DNA of 64,000 nucleotides from Deltaproteobacteria bacterium (GTDB lineage: Bacteria; Myxococcota; Myxococcia; Myxococcales; SZAS-1): assembly GCA_018266075.1 (NCBI GenBank), contig JAFEBB010000036.1:1-64000 (forward strand), written 5' to 3'. The notes beneath the pieces are model-generated. The model saw only the letters and a program-made list of their open reading frames with translations. It did not search any database and was not told the DNA's origin. Below, in pieces: positions 33,377 to 44,983 of the stretch; within the stretch, counting starts at the first letter, position 1; each line of letters begins with the position of its first letter. The translations under genes were made by a program, and so were the position numbers.

Positions 33377-34147
33377 ATGCCCGCGCTGGCCGCTCAGTTC
33401 TTCCGGCCCCGGCAGCGGCTGCAGCTCGCCCCGCCGACCGACGCGACGCCGCTCTCTGTCACACACGGCGATCTCGCGCTCCAGGGCTGGGCGCTCGGCC
33501 AAGGTCCCGCGGTGCTCCTGGCGCACGGCTGGGAGGGCGCGGCCGGGCAGTTCGGGCCGATGGCGCAGGCGCTGACGGCGCAAGGGCTCCGGGCGGTGGC
33601 GTTCGACCTGCCGGCGCACGGCGCGAGCGGCGGCGTCGAGGCGAACGTCGTCACCTTCGCGGCAGCGCTGCGCGAGGTGGCCCGCGCACACGGGCCGTTC
33701 GTCGGCGTGGTGGGGCACTCGCTCGGCGGCGCCGCGGTGAGCGTGGCCAGCGCCACGGGGCTCGGCGCGGAGCGCGCGCTGCTCATCGCGCCGGCGGCGT
33801 CGCCCGACCACTTCATCCGCACGTTCGCGGGCGCGGTGCTGCCGCCGGAGCTGCTCGGGCCCTTCACCGACGCGGTCTGGGCGCATGCGGGCTTCGTCTC
33901 TCAGGACGTGCATGCGCCTTCGCATGTGTCACGCTTCGACGGCACGGTGCGCGTGCTCCACGACCCGGCCGATCGCGAGGTGCCCTTCGCGCACGGCGAG
34001 TCGATCGCCGCCGCGGCGAAGGCGGGCTCCCTGCGCGAGCTGCCCGGCGCGGGACACGTTCGCATCCTCACCGACGCCCGGACGCTGGATGAGACCACCC
34101 ACTTCTTCGCGCCGCTGCGGCGCACTTCGGAGGCAAGCCATGTCTGA
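33377..34147 (+). CDS. Alpha/beta hydrolase
   Basis: 256 residues with the nucleophile in GHSLGG, an oxyanion HGWEG, and a C-terminal [16 protein letters not shown] that supplies the His. Asp likely lies in HDPADREVP. Start at 33377 is chosen since an earlier in-frame GTG/ATG at 33326 would overlap the operator. Its stop lies 8 bases inside the thiolase start, so the two are coupled. Substrate unknown; an ester or CoA-thioester linked to fatty acid breakdown is likely by context. Confidence 0.85.
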   Translation: MPALAAQFFRPRQRLQLAPPTDATPLSVTHGDLALQGWALGQGPAVLLAHGWEGAAGQFGPMAQALTAQGLRAVAFDLPAHGASGGVEANVVTFAAALREVARAHGPFVGVVGHSLGGAAVSVASATGLGAERALLIAPAASPDHFIRTFAGAVLPPELLGPFTDAVWAHAGFVSQDVHAPSHVSRFDGTVRVLHDPADREVPFAHGESIAAAAKAGSLRELPGAGHVRILTDARTLDETTHFFAPLRRTSEASHV

Positions 34148-35372
34148 CGCATTCATCCTCGACGCGGTCCGCACCCCGCGCGGCCGCGGCAAGCTGGGCA
34201 AGGGCGCGCTCTCGGGCGTCCACCCGCAGGAGCTCCTGGCGCAGGTCTTCCGCGCGCTCGCCTCACGAAACCACGTCGATCCGCGCGAGCTCGACGACGT
34301 CCTCGTGGGCTGCGTGTCGCAAGTGAACGACCAGGGCGCCAACATCGCGCGCAACGCGGTGCTCGCCGCGGGCTGGCCGCAGGAGATCCCCGCGCTCTCC
34401 GTGAACCGCTTCTGCGCCTCGGGCCTTCAGGCGGTGAACCTGGCCGCGATGGGCGTGGGCTCCGGCGCGCAGGATCTCGTCGTGGCGGGCGGCGTGGAGA
34501 GCATGTCGCGCGTGCCCATGGGCTCCGACGGCGCCGGCCAGGACGGCGGAAATCTCACGTTGCGCGAGAAGCTCATCCAGATTCCGCAGGGCATCAGCGC
34601 CGACGCCATCGCCACCCGCGAGAAGCTCAGCCGCGAGGCGATCGATGGCTGGGCGCTGACGTCGCAGCAGCGCGCGGCGATGGCTCAGGCCGAGGGCCGC
34701 TTCACGCGCTCGCTGATTCCGGTGACGGATCCCGCGAGCGGCAAGCTGCTCCTCGATCGCGACGAGAGCGTGCGCGGCGACACGACGGCTGAGGGTTTGG
34801 CGAAGTTGGCGCCGAGCTTCGCGGCGCTGGGTGAGGCGGAGATCGCGCCGGGCCTGACGCTCGACGGCGCCGCGCGGCGGGTCTATCCCGAGCTCCCGAC
34901 GATCGATCACCGACACACCGCGGGCAACTCGAGCGGCCTGGCCGACGGCGCCGCGGCGGTGCTGCTCGCCTCGGAGGCGTACGTGCGCCGAACGGGCGTG
35001 CGACCGCGGGCGCGCATCGCCTCCATGGCCGCGCTGGGCAGCGAGCCGGTGATCATGCTCACTGCGCCGGCGCCCACCGCGAAGAAGGCGCTCGGCCGCA
35101 TCGGGCTCAGCCCGCGCGACGTGGACGTCTGGGAGATCAACGAGGCCTTCTCCGCGGTGGTGCTGCAGACGATGCGCGCCCTGGAGCTCGATCCGGAGAA
35201 GGTGAACCCCAACGGCGGCGCGATCGCGCTCGGACATCCGCTCGGCGCGACCGGCGCCATGCTGCTCGGCACCGCGCTCGACGAACTGGAGCGCACCGGC
35301 AAGCGGCGCGCGCTGGTGGTGCTTTGCATCGGCGGTGGCCAGGGACTCGCCACGGTGATCGAGCGCATCTGA
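34140..35372 (+). CDS. Acetyl-CoA acetyltransferase (thiolase)
   Basis: 410 residues. Catalytic Cys92 in [11 protein letters not shown], His in [19 protein letters not shown], and Cys in [14 protein letters not shown]. Thiolases cleave 3-ketoacyl-CoA or condense acetyl-CoA. It is preceded by a hydrolase in the same operon under an apparent TetR operator. Whether it acts in degradation or biosynthesis of beta-ketoacyl chains cannot be told. No other beta-oxidation genes lie next to it. Confidence 0.93.
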   Translation: MSDAFILDAVRTPRGRGKLGKGALSGVHPQELLAQVFRALASRNHVDPRELDDVLVGCVSQVNDQGANIARNAVLAAGWPQEIPALSVNRFCASGLQAVNLAAMGVGSGAQDLVVAGGVESMSRVPMGSDGAGQDGGNLTLREKLIQIPQGISADAIATREKLSREAIDGWALTSQQRAAMAQAEGRFTRSLIPVTDPASGKLLLDRDESVRGDTTAEGLAKLAPSFAALGEAEIAPGLTLDGAARRVYPELPTIDHRHTAGNSSGLADGAAAVLLASEAYVRRTGVRPRARIASMAALGSEPVIMLTAPAPTAKKALGRIGLSPRDVDVWEINEAFSAVVLQTMRALELDPEKVNPNGGAIALGHPLGATGAMLLGTALDELERTGKRRALVVLCIGGGQGLATVIERI

Positions 35373-35374
35373 AA

Positions 35375-35413
35375 CGTTCGTGGCTCGTGGCCCCGAGCCA
35401 CGAGCCACGAACG
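35375..35413. terminator. Bidirectional terminator between thiolase and YceI genes
   Basis: A perfect 16-base-pair stem (35375-35390 with 35398-35413) and 7-base loop between convergent genes. No T run on either side, but the stem is strong. Confidence 0.75.
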
Positions 35414-35420
35414 GGCCGGA

Positions 35421-35951
35421 CTACTTCGCGAGCACCGCGCTGACCTCGAGGTCGATGTCGACCTTCTCGCCGACGAGCACGCCGCCGGCCTCGAGGGCCT
35501 GGTTCCACTTCAGGCCGTAGTCGGTGCGGTTCAGGCTGCCGCGCGCGGTGAAGGCCAGGCGCTGGTTACCCCAGGGATCCTTGCCGCCGCCCTCGCGGCT
35601 CACGTCGAGGGTGACCTCCTTGGTCACGCCGTGCAGCGTGAGATCGCCGACCAGCTTGAAGCTGTCGCCCTTGCCTTCGACGCGCTTGCTCACGAAGGTG
35701 AGCTTGGGAAACTTCTCCACGTCGAAGAAGTCGGGGCTCTTGAGGTGGCCGTCGCGCTTGGGCTCGTGGGTGTTGATGCTGGCCACGTCGATCTCCGCCT
35801 TCACCAAGCTCTTGCTCGCGTCGTCGTCATCCACGGTGATGGCGCCGCTGAACGCGCCAAACGAGCCGCGCACCTTGGCGATCATCATGTGCCGCACCGA
35901 GAAGTTCACGCCCGAGTGCGAGGGATCGATGTTCCAGGTCTGGGTCGACAT
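35421..35951 (-). CDS. YceI family protein without signal peptide
   Basis: 176 residues of the YceI lipocalin-like family: WNIDPSHSGVNFSVRHMMIAKVRGSF, then PDFFDVEKFPKLTF and LTLHGVTKEVTLD. Unlike the copy at 15008, it starts without a signal peptide, so it is likely cytoplasmic. It is divergent from an HxlR regulator 138 bases away, a common pairing that suggests regulation by redox or electrophile stress. Confidence 0.9.
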   Translation of the reverse strand: MSTQTWNIDPSHSGVNFSVRHMMIAKVRGSFGAFSGAITVDDDDASKSLVKAEIDVASINTHEPKRDGHLKSPDFFDVEKFPKLTFVSKRVEGKGDSFKLVGDLTLHGVTKEVTLDVSREGGGKDPWGNQRLAFTARGSLNRTDYGLKWNQALEAGGVLVGEKVDIDLEVSAVLAK

Positions 35952-36002
35952 ATGTGTGCCTCCGAAAGGCCGCCCCACACGCGGGGCCGGCGAATGGGCC
36001 AA

Positions 36003-36031
36003 GGCATAACCGCGCAGCTTTTCTTTCGCAA
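36003..36031 (-). promoter_or_regulatory. Candidate promoter for the YceI gene
   Basis: On the minus strand TTGCGA (36031-36026) and TATGCC (36008-36003) are 17 bases apart, upstream of the start at 35951. An AAAAGTAAG segment at 36041-36049 could be a regulator site. Tentative. Confidence 0.35.
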
Positions 36032-36089
36032 GCCGCTTCTCAAAAGTAAGCACTGCGGCGCCGCCGACGTGCCGCGTATATTGGTGGAG

Positions 36090-36440
36090 ATGACCATGAA
36101 GCGCGCCACCGACATCTGCCCCCGCTTCGAGGCTGCGGCCGAGCTCCTGGGCAAGCGCTGGACGGGGCTGCTCGTGCAGCAGCTCCTGGCCGGGCCGCGC
36201 CGGTTCTCGGAGCTGGCGTCGGCGATCCAGGTGAGCGAGCGGGTGCTCTCGGAGCGGCTGAAGGAGCTCGAGGACGCCGGCGTGGTGGTGCGCAAGGTGC
36301 ACCCCGAGCCGCCGGTGCGCGTGGAGTACCGGCTCACGCCCAAGGGCGAGGCGCTCTCCGTGGTCGTGAACGCGATCGGCGAATGGGCGAACCGCTGGGT
36401 CGAGCCCAAGCCGGCCCGCGCGCGCAAGAAGACCGCTTAA
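36090..36440 (+). CDS. HxlR family transcriptional regulator
   Basis: 116 residues with the winged helix (about 15-95): CPRFEAAAELLGKRWTGLLV, FSELASAIQVSERVLSERLKELEDAGVV. The Cys near the N-terminus (DICPRF, Cys10) fits the sensing Cys of YodB/HypR-type members that respond to quinones and electrophiles. Divergent from a YceI gene. An ATG at 36096 is an alternative start. Confidence 0.9.
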   Translation: MTMKRATDICPRFEAAAELLGKRWTGLLVQQLLAGPRRFSELASAIQVSERVLSERLKELEDAGVVVRKVHPEPPVRVEYRLTPKGEALSVVVNAIGEWANRWVEPKPARARKKTA

Positions 36441-36468
36441 CCGATCGGCTTTATTAACCGATCGGTTA
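36438..36468. terminator. Stem-loop between convergent HxlR and sedolisin genes
   Basis: TAACCGATCGG (36438-36448) pairs with CCGATCGGTTA (36458-36468), loop CTTTATTAA. The right arm overlaps the stop of the gene at 36466, and the left arm the stop at 36440. Both arms contain the self-palindromic CCGATCGG. Confidence 0.65.
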
Positions 36469-39279
36469 GGCGCGCTTCCGACGAGCGCCGAACATCGCCA
36501 GCGCGATCAGCAGCGAGAACGAGAGCTCCGCGCTGCTCGAGCCCGCCGAGCAGCCACAGCCGCCGCCCTTGCCGCCCGTGGTTCCGGTGGAGCCCGAGCT
36601 CGCCGCCGCGACGGTGCCCGTGGTGCCTTGGCTGGTGGAGCCCGCGCCGGTCGAGCCGGTGGTCTCCGTTCCCGTCGACGAGCCGCTGCCCGTGGTCGAG
36701 CCGGAGCCGGTCGATCCGGACGCGCCGGTCGATCCCGACGAGCTGGTGCTGGTGGTCTGGCCGGGGGCGGCGCAGATGCCGCTGGTGGTGTCGCAGGTCT
36801 GGTTCGCGCCCAGGCACTGGCCGCCGAGGTCGTTGCAGTTGGGCAGGCAGATGCCGGTGTCGGCGTCGCCGGTCTGCGTCGACGGATCGCACACGTAGCC
36901 CGCGCGGCAGCCGGTCTGCGTGCTCACCGTGCAGGTCTCGAAGCAGAAGCCCGAGTTCGACTCACAGATCGAGCCCGAAGGACAGCCGCACGCGCCGGTG
37001 GCGCCCGCGGTGCACTGCGCGCTGCAGTAGCCGCCGGGCAGGCCGCTGAAGTTCTGGGAGAGGCAGAAGCCGCCGGTCTGGCAGTCGCTGCGGTGCACGC
37101 AGGCGTCGCCGATGGCCGCGCCGGCCTTCCCGGGCGCGATGCAGGTGTGCGCGCACGCGTTGCAAACCTGGACGCTGGAGCAGTCCGAGTCCGCGTTGCA
37201 GCCCACCTGGCAGAAGCCGGCGTCGGAGCCGTTGAAGGGCGCGCAGTAGTTGCCCGCGGGGCAGGGATTCGTCGTGGCCGAGAGGTCGCAGGGCGCGAGG
37301 CACGAGGTCGGGCCCTCGGTCACGGTCACGCACACCGAGCCGCCATCGCAGGCGAGCGCGGCGCAGGCGTCGTAGGCGGTGCGCGGGCCAGCGTCGAGCG
37401 CGGGGCCGCCGTCCCACGGGCCGATCGCGAACGGACCGGCGTCGATGATGGCGCTGCCACCGTCGTCGATGCTGCCACCGTCGTCGATGCCGCCGTCCGC
37501 GAGGGCGCTGCCGCCGTCGTCGGTGCTGCCGGCGTCCACGTCACCCGCATCGGGCGCGCCCGCGTCCACCGCGCCCGCGTCGACGGACGGTGCGCACGGC
37601 GGCCAGGCCTCGGCGAGCGCGGCCACGTCCAGCGACCCCAGGCCGGTGGCCTCGTCGTAGCCCACGCCCGCGGCCGCGCCCTGCACCAGCCCGCCGTCGG
37701 TGCCCTGCACGGAGATGTCGCCGGTGGTGATGTCGTGGAACACCGCGGGGCCACTGGCGCCGTACTGCGCGCGCGCGAGCGCGTAGAGGGTGAAGTTCGG
37801 CGTGCCCAGCCGGCAGCCGCCGATGCGGTCGTTCACCGCCGCGAAGATGCCCGCCGCCATCGGCGAGGCATCGCTGGTGCCGTTGCCGCCCGGATCGATC
37901 TGGCCGGGCGCGCGATCGACGATCGCCACGCCGGGCTGGGTGGCCGCGAGCAGGGCCACGTCGGGCACCTCGCGGAAGCCGCCGTCGGTGGTGCCGGGCG
38001 CGAGCTGCCAGGGCGGCCGGGGGAAGTGGTTGCTCACGCCGCCACCGCCCGCGAGGAAGTTCTGCTCGTTCCAGGTGGTCTCGCTGCCGTACGCGGGGAT
38101 GGCGCCGTTGGCGTCGAAGGAGCCGGTGAACATGGTGCCGCCGACGGCGGTCATGTACGGCGTCGACGAGGGGAAATCGACGGACGGCAGGTTCACGTTC
38201 GACGTGCCCGACTGCGTGCAGGTGAGCACGCCGTTGTCGCCCGAGGCGCTGAAGAAGGCGATGCCCTCGCTCACGCCCTGGGCCACCAGCGTGGCCACGG
38301 TGTCCATCTCGCCGGAGGCGAACTGCTCCTCGTCGAGCTCGCAGCCGCCGAAGCTGGTCGAGACCGAGGTGAGATCCGGGAGGTTGTTCACCACCTCGGC
38401 GTAGCCCGACTCGAAGAGCGTCCCCGGGGGCGCGAGCACCATGGTCACGCTCTGCACCAGCGGCGCGCCCACGGTCACCATCTCCGCGTCCATCTCCAGC
38501 TCGGTGCGCAGCCCGGGCTGGCTGTCCGGCTGGCCAATCACCAGCGGGAGCTGATCGATGGAGAAGCTCGCGGTGCTGTCGGAGACGTTCGCGTAGAACC
38601 AGGTGATGTCCGCGGGCTGCGGCATGTTGGTGCTGTTGGGCAAGCTGCCGACGACCGCGACCTTGGAGAGCTGGCCCGCGTAGCCCTGGGCGTGCAGCGC
38701 GTCCATGTCGTAGTACCGGCGCAGGTCCTGCGGGCCGAAGGTGTCCTGGTTGCGAGCGACGAGGCGGTGGTGGAAGCGCGCGCGCGTGTCCAGGCCGGTC
38801 ACCGACTGCACCAGCACGGCGAGGTCCGCGGGCAGGTGCGGCGTGCCCTGGAAGGTGCGGTAGGAGCCCTCGGGCGCGCCGTCCACGTCGACGAGCCGCA
38901 CGCCGAGGAGCTTCTGCAACTGCGACGCGGTGCCCTTCGCCTCGAGGTAGGTGCGGCCCGCGTAGCGCGTGACCTCCAGCCCGCCCTTCTCCAGCGCATG
39001 CACCAGCGCGTCGTACTGCTGCGGCGGCGTGCCGAACGCGTCGCCGAACTCCGCGGGCGTGAGCCACTGGCGGAACTGCGGCGAGCGCGGATCGTGCAGC
39101 GCGGCGATGTAGCGATCGAGCCCGGCGCGGTCGCGGAGCTTGAGGCCCAGCGAGATCGACTGCGCCGAGGTCGGCGAGGCGTCGCGGACCTGGGCGCCGG
39201 CGGGGAGCACGGGCGCACGCGCCGGGAGCGGGCTCAGCGGCGCTGCGGCGAGCGCGAGGACAAAGAGGGGAGCGAGCAT
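36466..39279 (-). CDS. Sedolisin (S53) peptidase with Cys-rich region and MYXO-CTERM
   Basis: 937 residues. Signal peptide, pro-kumamolisin activation domain (about 25-165), S53 domain (about 180-560) with the Glu-Asp pair in RTELEMD, the oxyanion Asp in SASGDNG and Ser in GNGTSDASP. A D/A/G-rich linker (about 565-630) leads to a Cys-rich region (about 640-845), a Ser/Thr/Gly linker, and the MYXO-CTERM end GGGCGCSAGSS plus hydrophobic helix and RRKRA. A surface-anchored serine-carboxyl protease. It differs from the sedolisin at 10223 in having the propeptide and no PPC domain. Confidence 0.92.
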   Translation of the reverse strand: MLAPLFVLALAAAPLSPLPARAPVLPAGAQVRDASPTSAQSISLGLKLRDRAGLDRYIAALHDPRSPQFRQWLTPAEFGDAFGTPPQQYDALVHALEKGGLEVTRYAGRTYLEAKGTASQLQKLLGVRLVDVDGAPEGSYRTFQGTPHLPADLAVLVQSVTGLDTRARFHHRLVARNQDTFGPQDLRRYYDMDALHAQGYAGQLSKVAVVGSLPNSTNMPQPADITWFYANVSDSTASFSIDQLPLVIGQPDSQPGLRTELEMDAEMVTVGAPLVQSVTMVLAPPGTLFESGYAEVVNNLPDLTSVSTSFGGCELDEEQFASGEMDTVATLVAQGVSEGIAFFSASGDNGVLTCTQSGTSNVNLPSVDFPSSTPYMTAVGGTMFTGSFDANGAIPAYGSETTWNEQNFLAGGGGVSNHFPRPPWQLAPGTTDGGFREVPDVALLAATQPGVAIVDRAPGQIDPGGNGTSDASPMAAGIFAAVNDRIGGCRLGTPNFTLYALARAQYGASGPAVFHDITTGDISVQGTDGGLVQGAAAGVGYDEATGLGSLDVAALAEAWPPCAPSVDAGAVDAGAPDAGDVDAGSTDDGGSALADGGIDDGGSIDDGGSAIIDAGPFAIGPWDGGPALDAGPRTAYDACAALACDGGSVCVTVTEGPTSCLAPCDLSATTNPCPAGNYCAPFNGSDAGFCQVGCNADSDCSSVQVCNACAHTCIAPGKAGAAIGDACVHRSDCQTGGFCLSQNFSGLPGGYCSAQCTAGATGACGCPSGSICESNSGFCFETCTVSTQTGCRAGYVCDPSTQTGDADTGICLPNCNDLGGQCLGANQTCDTTSGICAAPGQTTSTSSSGSTGASGSTGSGSTTGSGSSTGTETTGSTGAGSTSQGTTGTVAAASSGSTGTTGGKGGGCGCSAGSSSAELSFSLLIALAMFGARRKRA

Positions 39280-39353
39280 CGGCGGGCCTTGGCAGAAAAG
39301 GGCGCCGCACCCTACCCGGCCTGGGTCGCGAACGGAACTGGCGGTGGATCAGC

Positions 39354-40958
39354 TCACCACGCGTAGTTCTTGAACCGCTCGCGCAGCTCGGTCTTCTTGA
39401 ACTTGCCCGCGGAGGTGCGCGGGATGGTGTCGGTGAACACGAAGGCGTCGGGCAGCCAGAACTTGGCAAAGTTGGGCGCGAGGTGGTTCTTGAGCTCCTC
39501 GGCGGTGGCGTTCGCGCCGGGCTTGAGCACGACCACCGCGATGGGCCGCTCGCTCCACTTCGGGTGCGGCGCGCCGACCACGGCCGCTTCCCGCACCGCG
39601 GGATGGCCCATGAGCGCGTTCTCCACCTCGACGGAGCTGATCCACTCGCCCCCGCTCTTGATGAGGTCGCTCACGCGATCCACGAGCTGGATGCAGCCGC
39701 GCGAGTCCATGTTGGCCACGTCGCCGGTGCGAAAGAAGCCGTCGGCCGTCCAGCGCGCGGGATCGGTGTGGCTCGCGTAGCGCGCGGTGATCCACGGCCC
39801 GCGGATGAGCAGCTCGCCCGAGGTCTTCGCGTCGGTGGGCACGTCGCCCCGCTCGTTGCGCACGCGGATGTCGACCAGCGGCACCGGCACGCCCTGGCGC
39901 GCGCGGCTCTTGTACTTCTCGTCGGCGCTGGCGTTGGCGAGCTCCGGCGGCACGCGCGAGACGGTTCCAATGGGCGAGGTCTCGGTCATGCCCCAAGCGT
40001 GCAAAAGGGTCATGCCCAGGCGATCGAAGTCGCGGATGAGCTGCTCGGGTGCCGCCGAGCCGCCGACCACCATGCGCAATCCGGGCTGGAGCTTGTGCTG
40101 GCCCGGCTTCGCGTCCATCGCCTCGCGGATGCCGAGCCAGATGGTGGGCACACCTGCGGCGATGGTGACCTTCTCCTGCTCCATCAACTCCAACAGGCTC
40201 GCGGGATCCAGATGCGGCCCGGGCATGACCATCTTCGTGCCGGTCATCGCGCACGCGTAGGGCAATCCCCAGGCGTTGACGTGGAACATGGGCACCACGG
40301 GCAAGAGCGTGTCCGCGCGAGACAGGTGCAGGGAATCCGGCAAGGCGCTCACGAGCGCGTGAAGCAGCGTCGACTTGTGCGTGTAGACCACGCCCTTCGG
40401 CTTCCCCGTCGTGCCGCTCGTGTAGCAGCAGCCGAGCGCGTCGGACTCGGCCAGCACCGGCAACTTCACGTCGGCGGGCGCGCTGGCGAGGAACTTCTCG
40501 TAGTCCTCGCGCGCCCCGGCCACGGTACCCGTCGCGTTCACCACGAAGATCCGCTCGAAGAGATCCTTGCGCTGGAACTTGTCGCAGAGCGGAACCAGCG
40601 ACTCGTCGAGGAGCAGGAAGCGATCCTTGGCGTCTTCGGCGATGAAGGCGACGTCGTCCGGATGCAGTCGCAGGTTGAGCGTGTGGCACACGCCGCCCGC
40701 GAGCGGGATTCCAAAGTACGCCTCGAGGTGCGCGGCATGGTTCCAGCTCAGCGTGGCCACGCGCTCGCCCGGCTTGAGGCCCGCGGCCACGAGCGCGCGC
40801 GCGAGCTTGCGCGCCCGGAACATGATCTCGCCCCAGGTGGTGCGGTGCAGGCTCCTGTCCGCGCGTCGCGAGACGACCTCGACGTTCTTGAAGAGCCCCT
40901 CTGCGCGCTCGACGAAGCGCTCCAGCGTGAGCGGCACGTCCATCATGGTTCCGGACAT
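39354..40958 (-). CDS. Long- or medium-chain acyl-CoA synthetase
   Basis: 534 residues from ATG 40958, with GGGAGC about 6 bases upstream. ANL superfamily: AMP-binding YTSGTTGKPKGVVYTHKS, HAWGMTETSP, DGFFRTGDVA, DRVSDLIKSGGEWIS and the C-terminal Lys in SAGKFKKTELRERF. It activates fatty acids with ATP and CoA. Chain length cannot be told. Divergent from the urease operon 69 bases away, which is likely coincidental. Confidence 0.93.
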   Translation of the reverse strand: MSGTMMDVPLTLERFVERAEGLFKNVEVVSRRADRSLHRTTWGEIMFRARKLARALVAAGLKPGERVATLSWNHAAHLEAYFGIPLAGGVCHTLNLRLHPDDVAFIAEDAKDRFLLLDESLVPLCDKFQRKDLFERIFVVNATGTVAGAREDYEKFLASAPADVKLPVLAESDALGCCYTSGTTGKPKGVVYTHKSTLLHALVSALPDSLHLSRADTLLPVVPMFHVNAWGLPYACAMTGTKMVMPGPHLDPASLLELMEQEKVTIAAGVPTIWLGIREAMDAKPGQHKLQPGLRMVVGGSAAPEQLIRDFDRLGMTLLHAWGMTETSPIGTVSRVPPELANASADEKYKSRARQGVPVPLVDIRVRNERGDVPTDAKTSGELLIRGPWITARYASHTDPARWTADGFFRTGDVANMDSRGCIQLVDRVSDLIKSGGEWISSVEVENALMGHPAVREAAVVGAPHPKWSERPIAVVVLKPGANATAEELKNHLAPNFAKFWLPDAFVFTDTIPRTSAGKFKKTELRERFKNYAW

Positions 40959-41027
40959 TTGAAGCTCCCGAGCGTCTGGCGAAGCACGGAGCATACAGCG
41001 GGCTTTCGTGCGAGCGCGCATTGAGCG

Positions 41028-41846
41028 ATGGTGCGCGGCATGGGGGCGACCGAGAGCTCGCTGGCGGTGACGCGCGTCGACGGACGCAGCGTGGTGACCG
41101 CCTCGCACGCCAGGAGCCCGCTCAAGCTGCTCGCGCCGCGCAACCACGGCCACGCGGCATGGGTGTACCAGTCGAGCTACGGCGGCGGCTTCGTGGGCGC
41201 GGATGACATTTCACTCGCAGTGAATGTCGAACCGGGCTCGACGCTCTTCCTCTCCTCGCAGGCCGCGAGCCGCGCGTACGCGGGAAGCCAAGCGCGATTT
41301 TCCCTGCGCGCCACCGTCGCCGACGATGCCGCGCTCGTCTTCTGGCCGGATCCGCTGAGCTGCTTTCCCGGCGCGGACTTCGAACAGGTGCTGCACTTCT
41401 CGCTCGCAGCCAACGCCAGCCTGCTCGCCGTGGATGCGCTCTCGGCCGGACGCGTGGCGCGCGGCGAGCGCTGGGCATTCCAGAAGCTGGCGACGAAGCT
41501 GCACATCGCCGTCGCGAACGTGCCCGCCTTGCGCGAATCGCTCCTGCTCACGGCGGACGCAGGTTTGCTGTCCGCGCGGCTCGAAGGCATCGACGCGCTC
41601 GCAACCGTCGTGCTCGCGGGTCCCAAGCTCGCGCCCGCTTGTGCCCAGCTCGCGAAGTCGATCAACGAGCGTGGCTTGCAACCGCTGCGCGAAGCGACGC
41701 TGGTCACCGCGAGCACCTGGCCGTGGGGAATGGTGCTGCGACTCGCGTCACCGAGCGTCGACGCGCTGACCCACACGCTGCGTGAACTCCTGCAGGCGCA
41801 CGCCCACGCGCTGCTTGGAGATGATCCCTGGGCGAGGAAGTGGTAG
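41028..41846 (+). CDS. ureD: Urease accessory protein UreD
   Basis: 272 residues (an ATG at 41040 gives 268). The sequence fits UreD: LLAPRNHGHAAWVYQSSYGGGFVGAD, LFLSSQAASRAYAG and LVFWPDPLSCFPGADF. UreD binds the urease apoprotein and channels nickel with UreF and UreG. First gene of the operon; the start is preceded by only 69 bases shared with the divergent acyl-CoA synthetase. Confidence 0.93.
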   Translation: MVRGMGATESSLAVTRVDGRSVVTASHARSPLKLLAPRNHGHAAWVYQSSYGGGFVGADDISLAVNVEPGSTLFLSSQAASRAYAGSQARFSLRATVADDAALVFWPDPLSCFPGADFEQVLHFSLAANASLLAVDALSAGRVARGERWAFQKLATKLHIAVANVPALRESLLLTADAGLLSARLEGIDALATVVLAGPKLAPACAQLAKSINERGLQPLREATLVTASTWPWGMVLRLASPSVDALTHTLRELLQAHAHALLGDDPWARKW

Positions 41847-41855
41847 CGAGCCGCC

Positions 41856-42610
41856 GTGCGACTCTCTCCTCAAGAGCTCGACAAGCTCGTGCTGCATCAA
41901 GCGGGTTTTCTCGCGCAGAAGCGCCTCGCCCGCGGGCTCCGGTTGAACCACCCTGAAGCCGTGGCGCTCATCGCCACGCAGCTCCTCGAGCTCATCCGCG
42001 ACGGCAAGAGCGTGGCCGAGCTGATGGACCTCGGGAAGCGCTTCCTCGGGCGGCGCCAGGTGATGGACGGCGTGGCCGAGCTCATCGCCGAAGTGCAAGT
42101 CGAAGGCACCTTCGCCGATGGCTCCAAGCTCGTGACCGTGCACCACCCCATCGCGCGCGAGGACGGCGATCTCGCGCTGGCGCTGCACGGCAGCTTCTTG
42201 CCCGCGCCGGACTTGAAAGTATTCGGAACCACCACCAGCCATGCGCCGCCGGGCGCCTATCGATTGCAGAGCGGCGAGCTCGAGCTCAACGCCGGACGGC
42301 GGTCGATTTCTCTCTCGGTGACGAACACCGGCGATCGGCCGATTCAAGTCGGCAGTCACTATGCATTTGTAGAAACGAATCGCGCCCTGGTCTTCGATCG
42401 CGCGGCCGCTGTCGGAATGCGGCTCGATATTCCTGCGGGAACGGCCGTGCGCTTCGAACCCGGCGAAGCGAAGACGGTGAAGCTGGTGGAGCTCGCCGGC
42501 AATCGCGTGGTGCGCGGCGGAAATGCGCTCACCGATGGACCGACGACGGACGCAAATGCGGTGCTGACGCGCGTTCAACAGCGCGGCTTCGGTCACCGGG
42601 GAGGCACGCC

Positions 42611-42614
<4 letters not shown>
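41856..42614 (+). CDS. ureAB: Fused urease gamma and beta subunits (UreA-UreB)
   Basis: 252 residues starting at GTG 41856. Residues 1-100 are the gamma subunit ([43 protein letters not shown]). Residues 115-240 are the beta subunit ([48 protein letters not shown]). The fusion matches Helicobacter UreA and differs from most bacteria, where the two are separate. Its stop overlaps the ureC GTG start (GTGA). Confidence 0.95.
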
Positions 42615-44326
<1,712 letters not shown>

Positions 44327-44968
44327 ATGGATTCGCGACTCCTCCAGCTGGCCGACTCCGCGTTCCCCTCGGGGAGCTTCGCGCACTCGCTCGGACTCGA
44401 GGCGCTGCGGCAGCTCGGCGGGCTTCGCGGCGAGGAGCAGCTCGCGCTTCGGCTTCGCGAACTGTGCTGGCACACCGCCCATGGCGCCCTGCCCTTCCTG
44501 AATGACGCGCACGGGAACGATCCGATCGCCGCCGATCGGGCCGCCGACATCTTCTTGAGCCAGCACGTGGCGAATCGCGCGAGTCGCGCGCAAGGACAAG
44601 CGTTCCTGCTCGCGGCCGAGGCGGCGTTTGATAACGCTTCAGTGACATCGCTCCGTGGCTCGCTGCCGTGCGGGCACGTCGCGGTAGCGGTGGGCGCGGC
44701 GCTGAAGCTCGCCGGCTTCTCGCTGGATGATGCGCGGCGGCTCTTCCTCTTCAGCTCGGTGCGAAGCGCGCTCTCTGCGGCAGTGCGCCTGGGCGTGGTC
44801 GGGCCGTTGCGTGGGCAGAAGCTCTTGTTCGAGCTGCATCCCGAGCTCGATCGTGCGCTCGCTTCCACGCAGGGCTTCACTGGCGCCGACGCAGCCTCGA
44901 TCGCGCCGCTCGTCGATTGCGCGCAAGGTGCGCAGGACCGGCTCTACTCGCGGCTGTTTCAAAGTTGA
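44327..44968 (+). CDS. ureF: Urease accessory protein UreF
   Basis: 213 residues. LADSAFPSGSFAHSLGLEAL at the start and LGVVGPLRGQKLLFEL later match UreF, which activates UreG GTPase during nickel insertion. It begins on the first base after the ureC stop codon, so it is strongly coupled. Confidence 0.93.
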   Translation: MDSRLLQLADSAFPSGSFAHSLGLEALRQLGGLRGEEQLALRLRELCWHTAHGALPFLNDAHGNDPIAADRAADIFLSQHVANRASRAQGQAFLLAAEAAFDNASVTSLRGSLPCGHVAVAVGAALKLAGFSLDDARRLFLFSSVRSALSAAVRLGVVGPLRGQKLLFELHPELDRALASTQGFTGADAASIAPLVDCAQGAQDRLYSRLFQS

Positions 44969-44983
44969 TGATTGGAGAATTCG

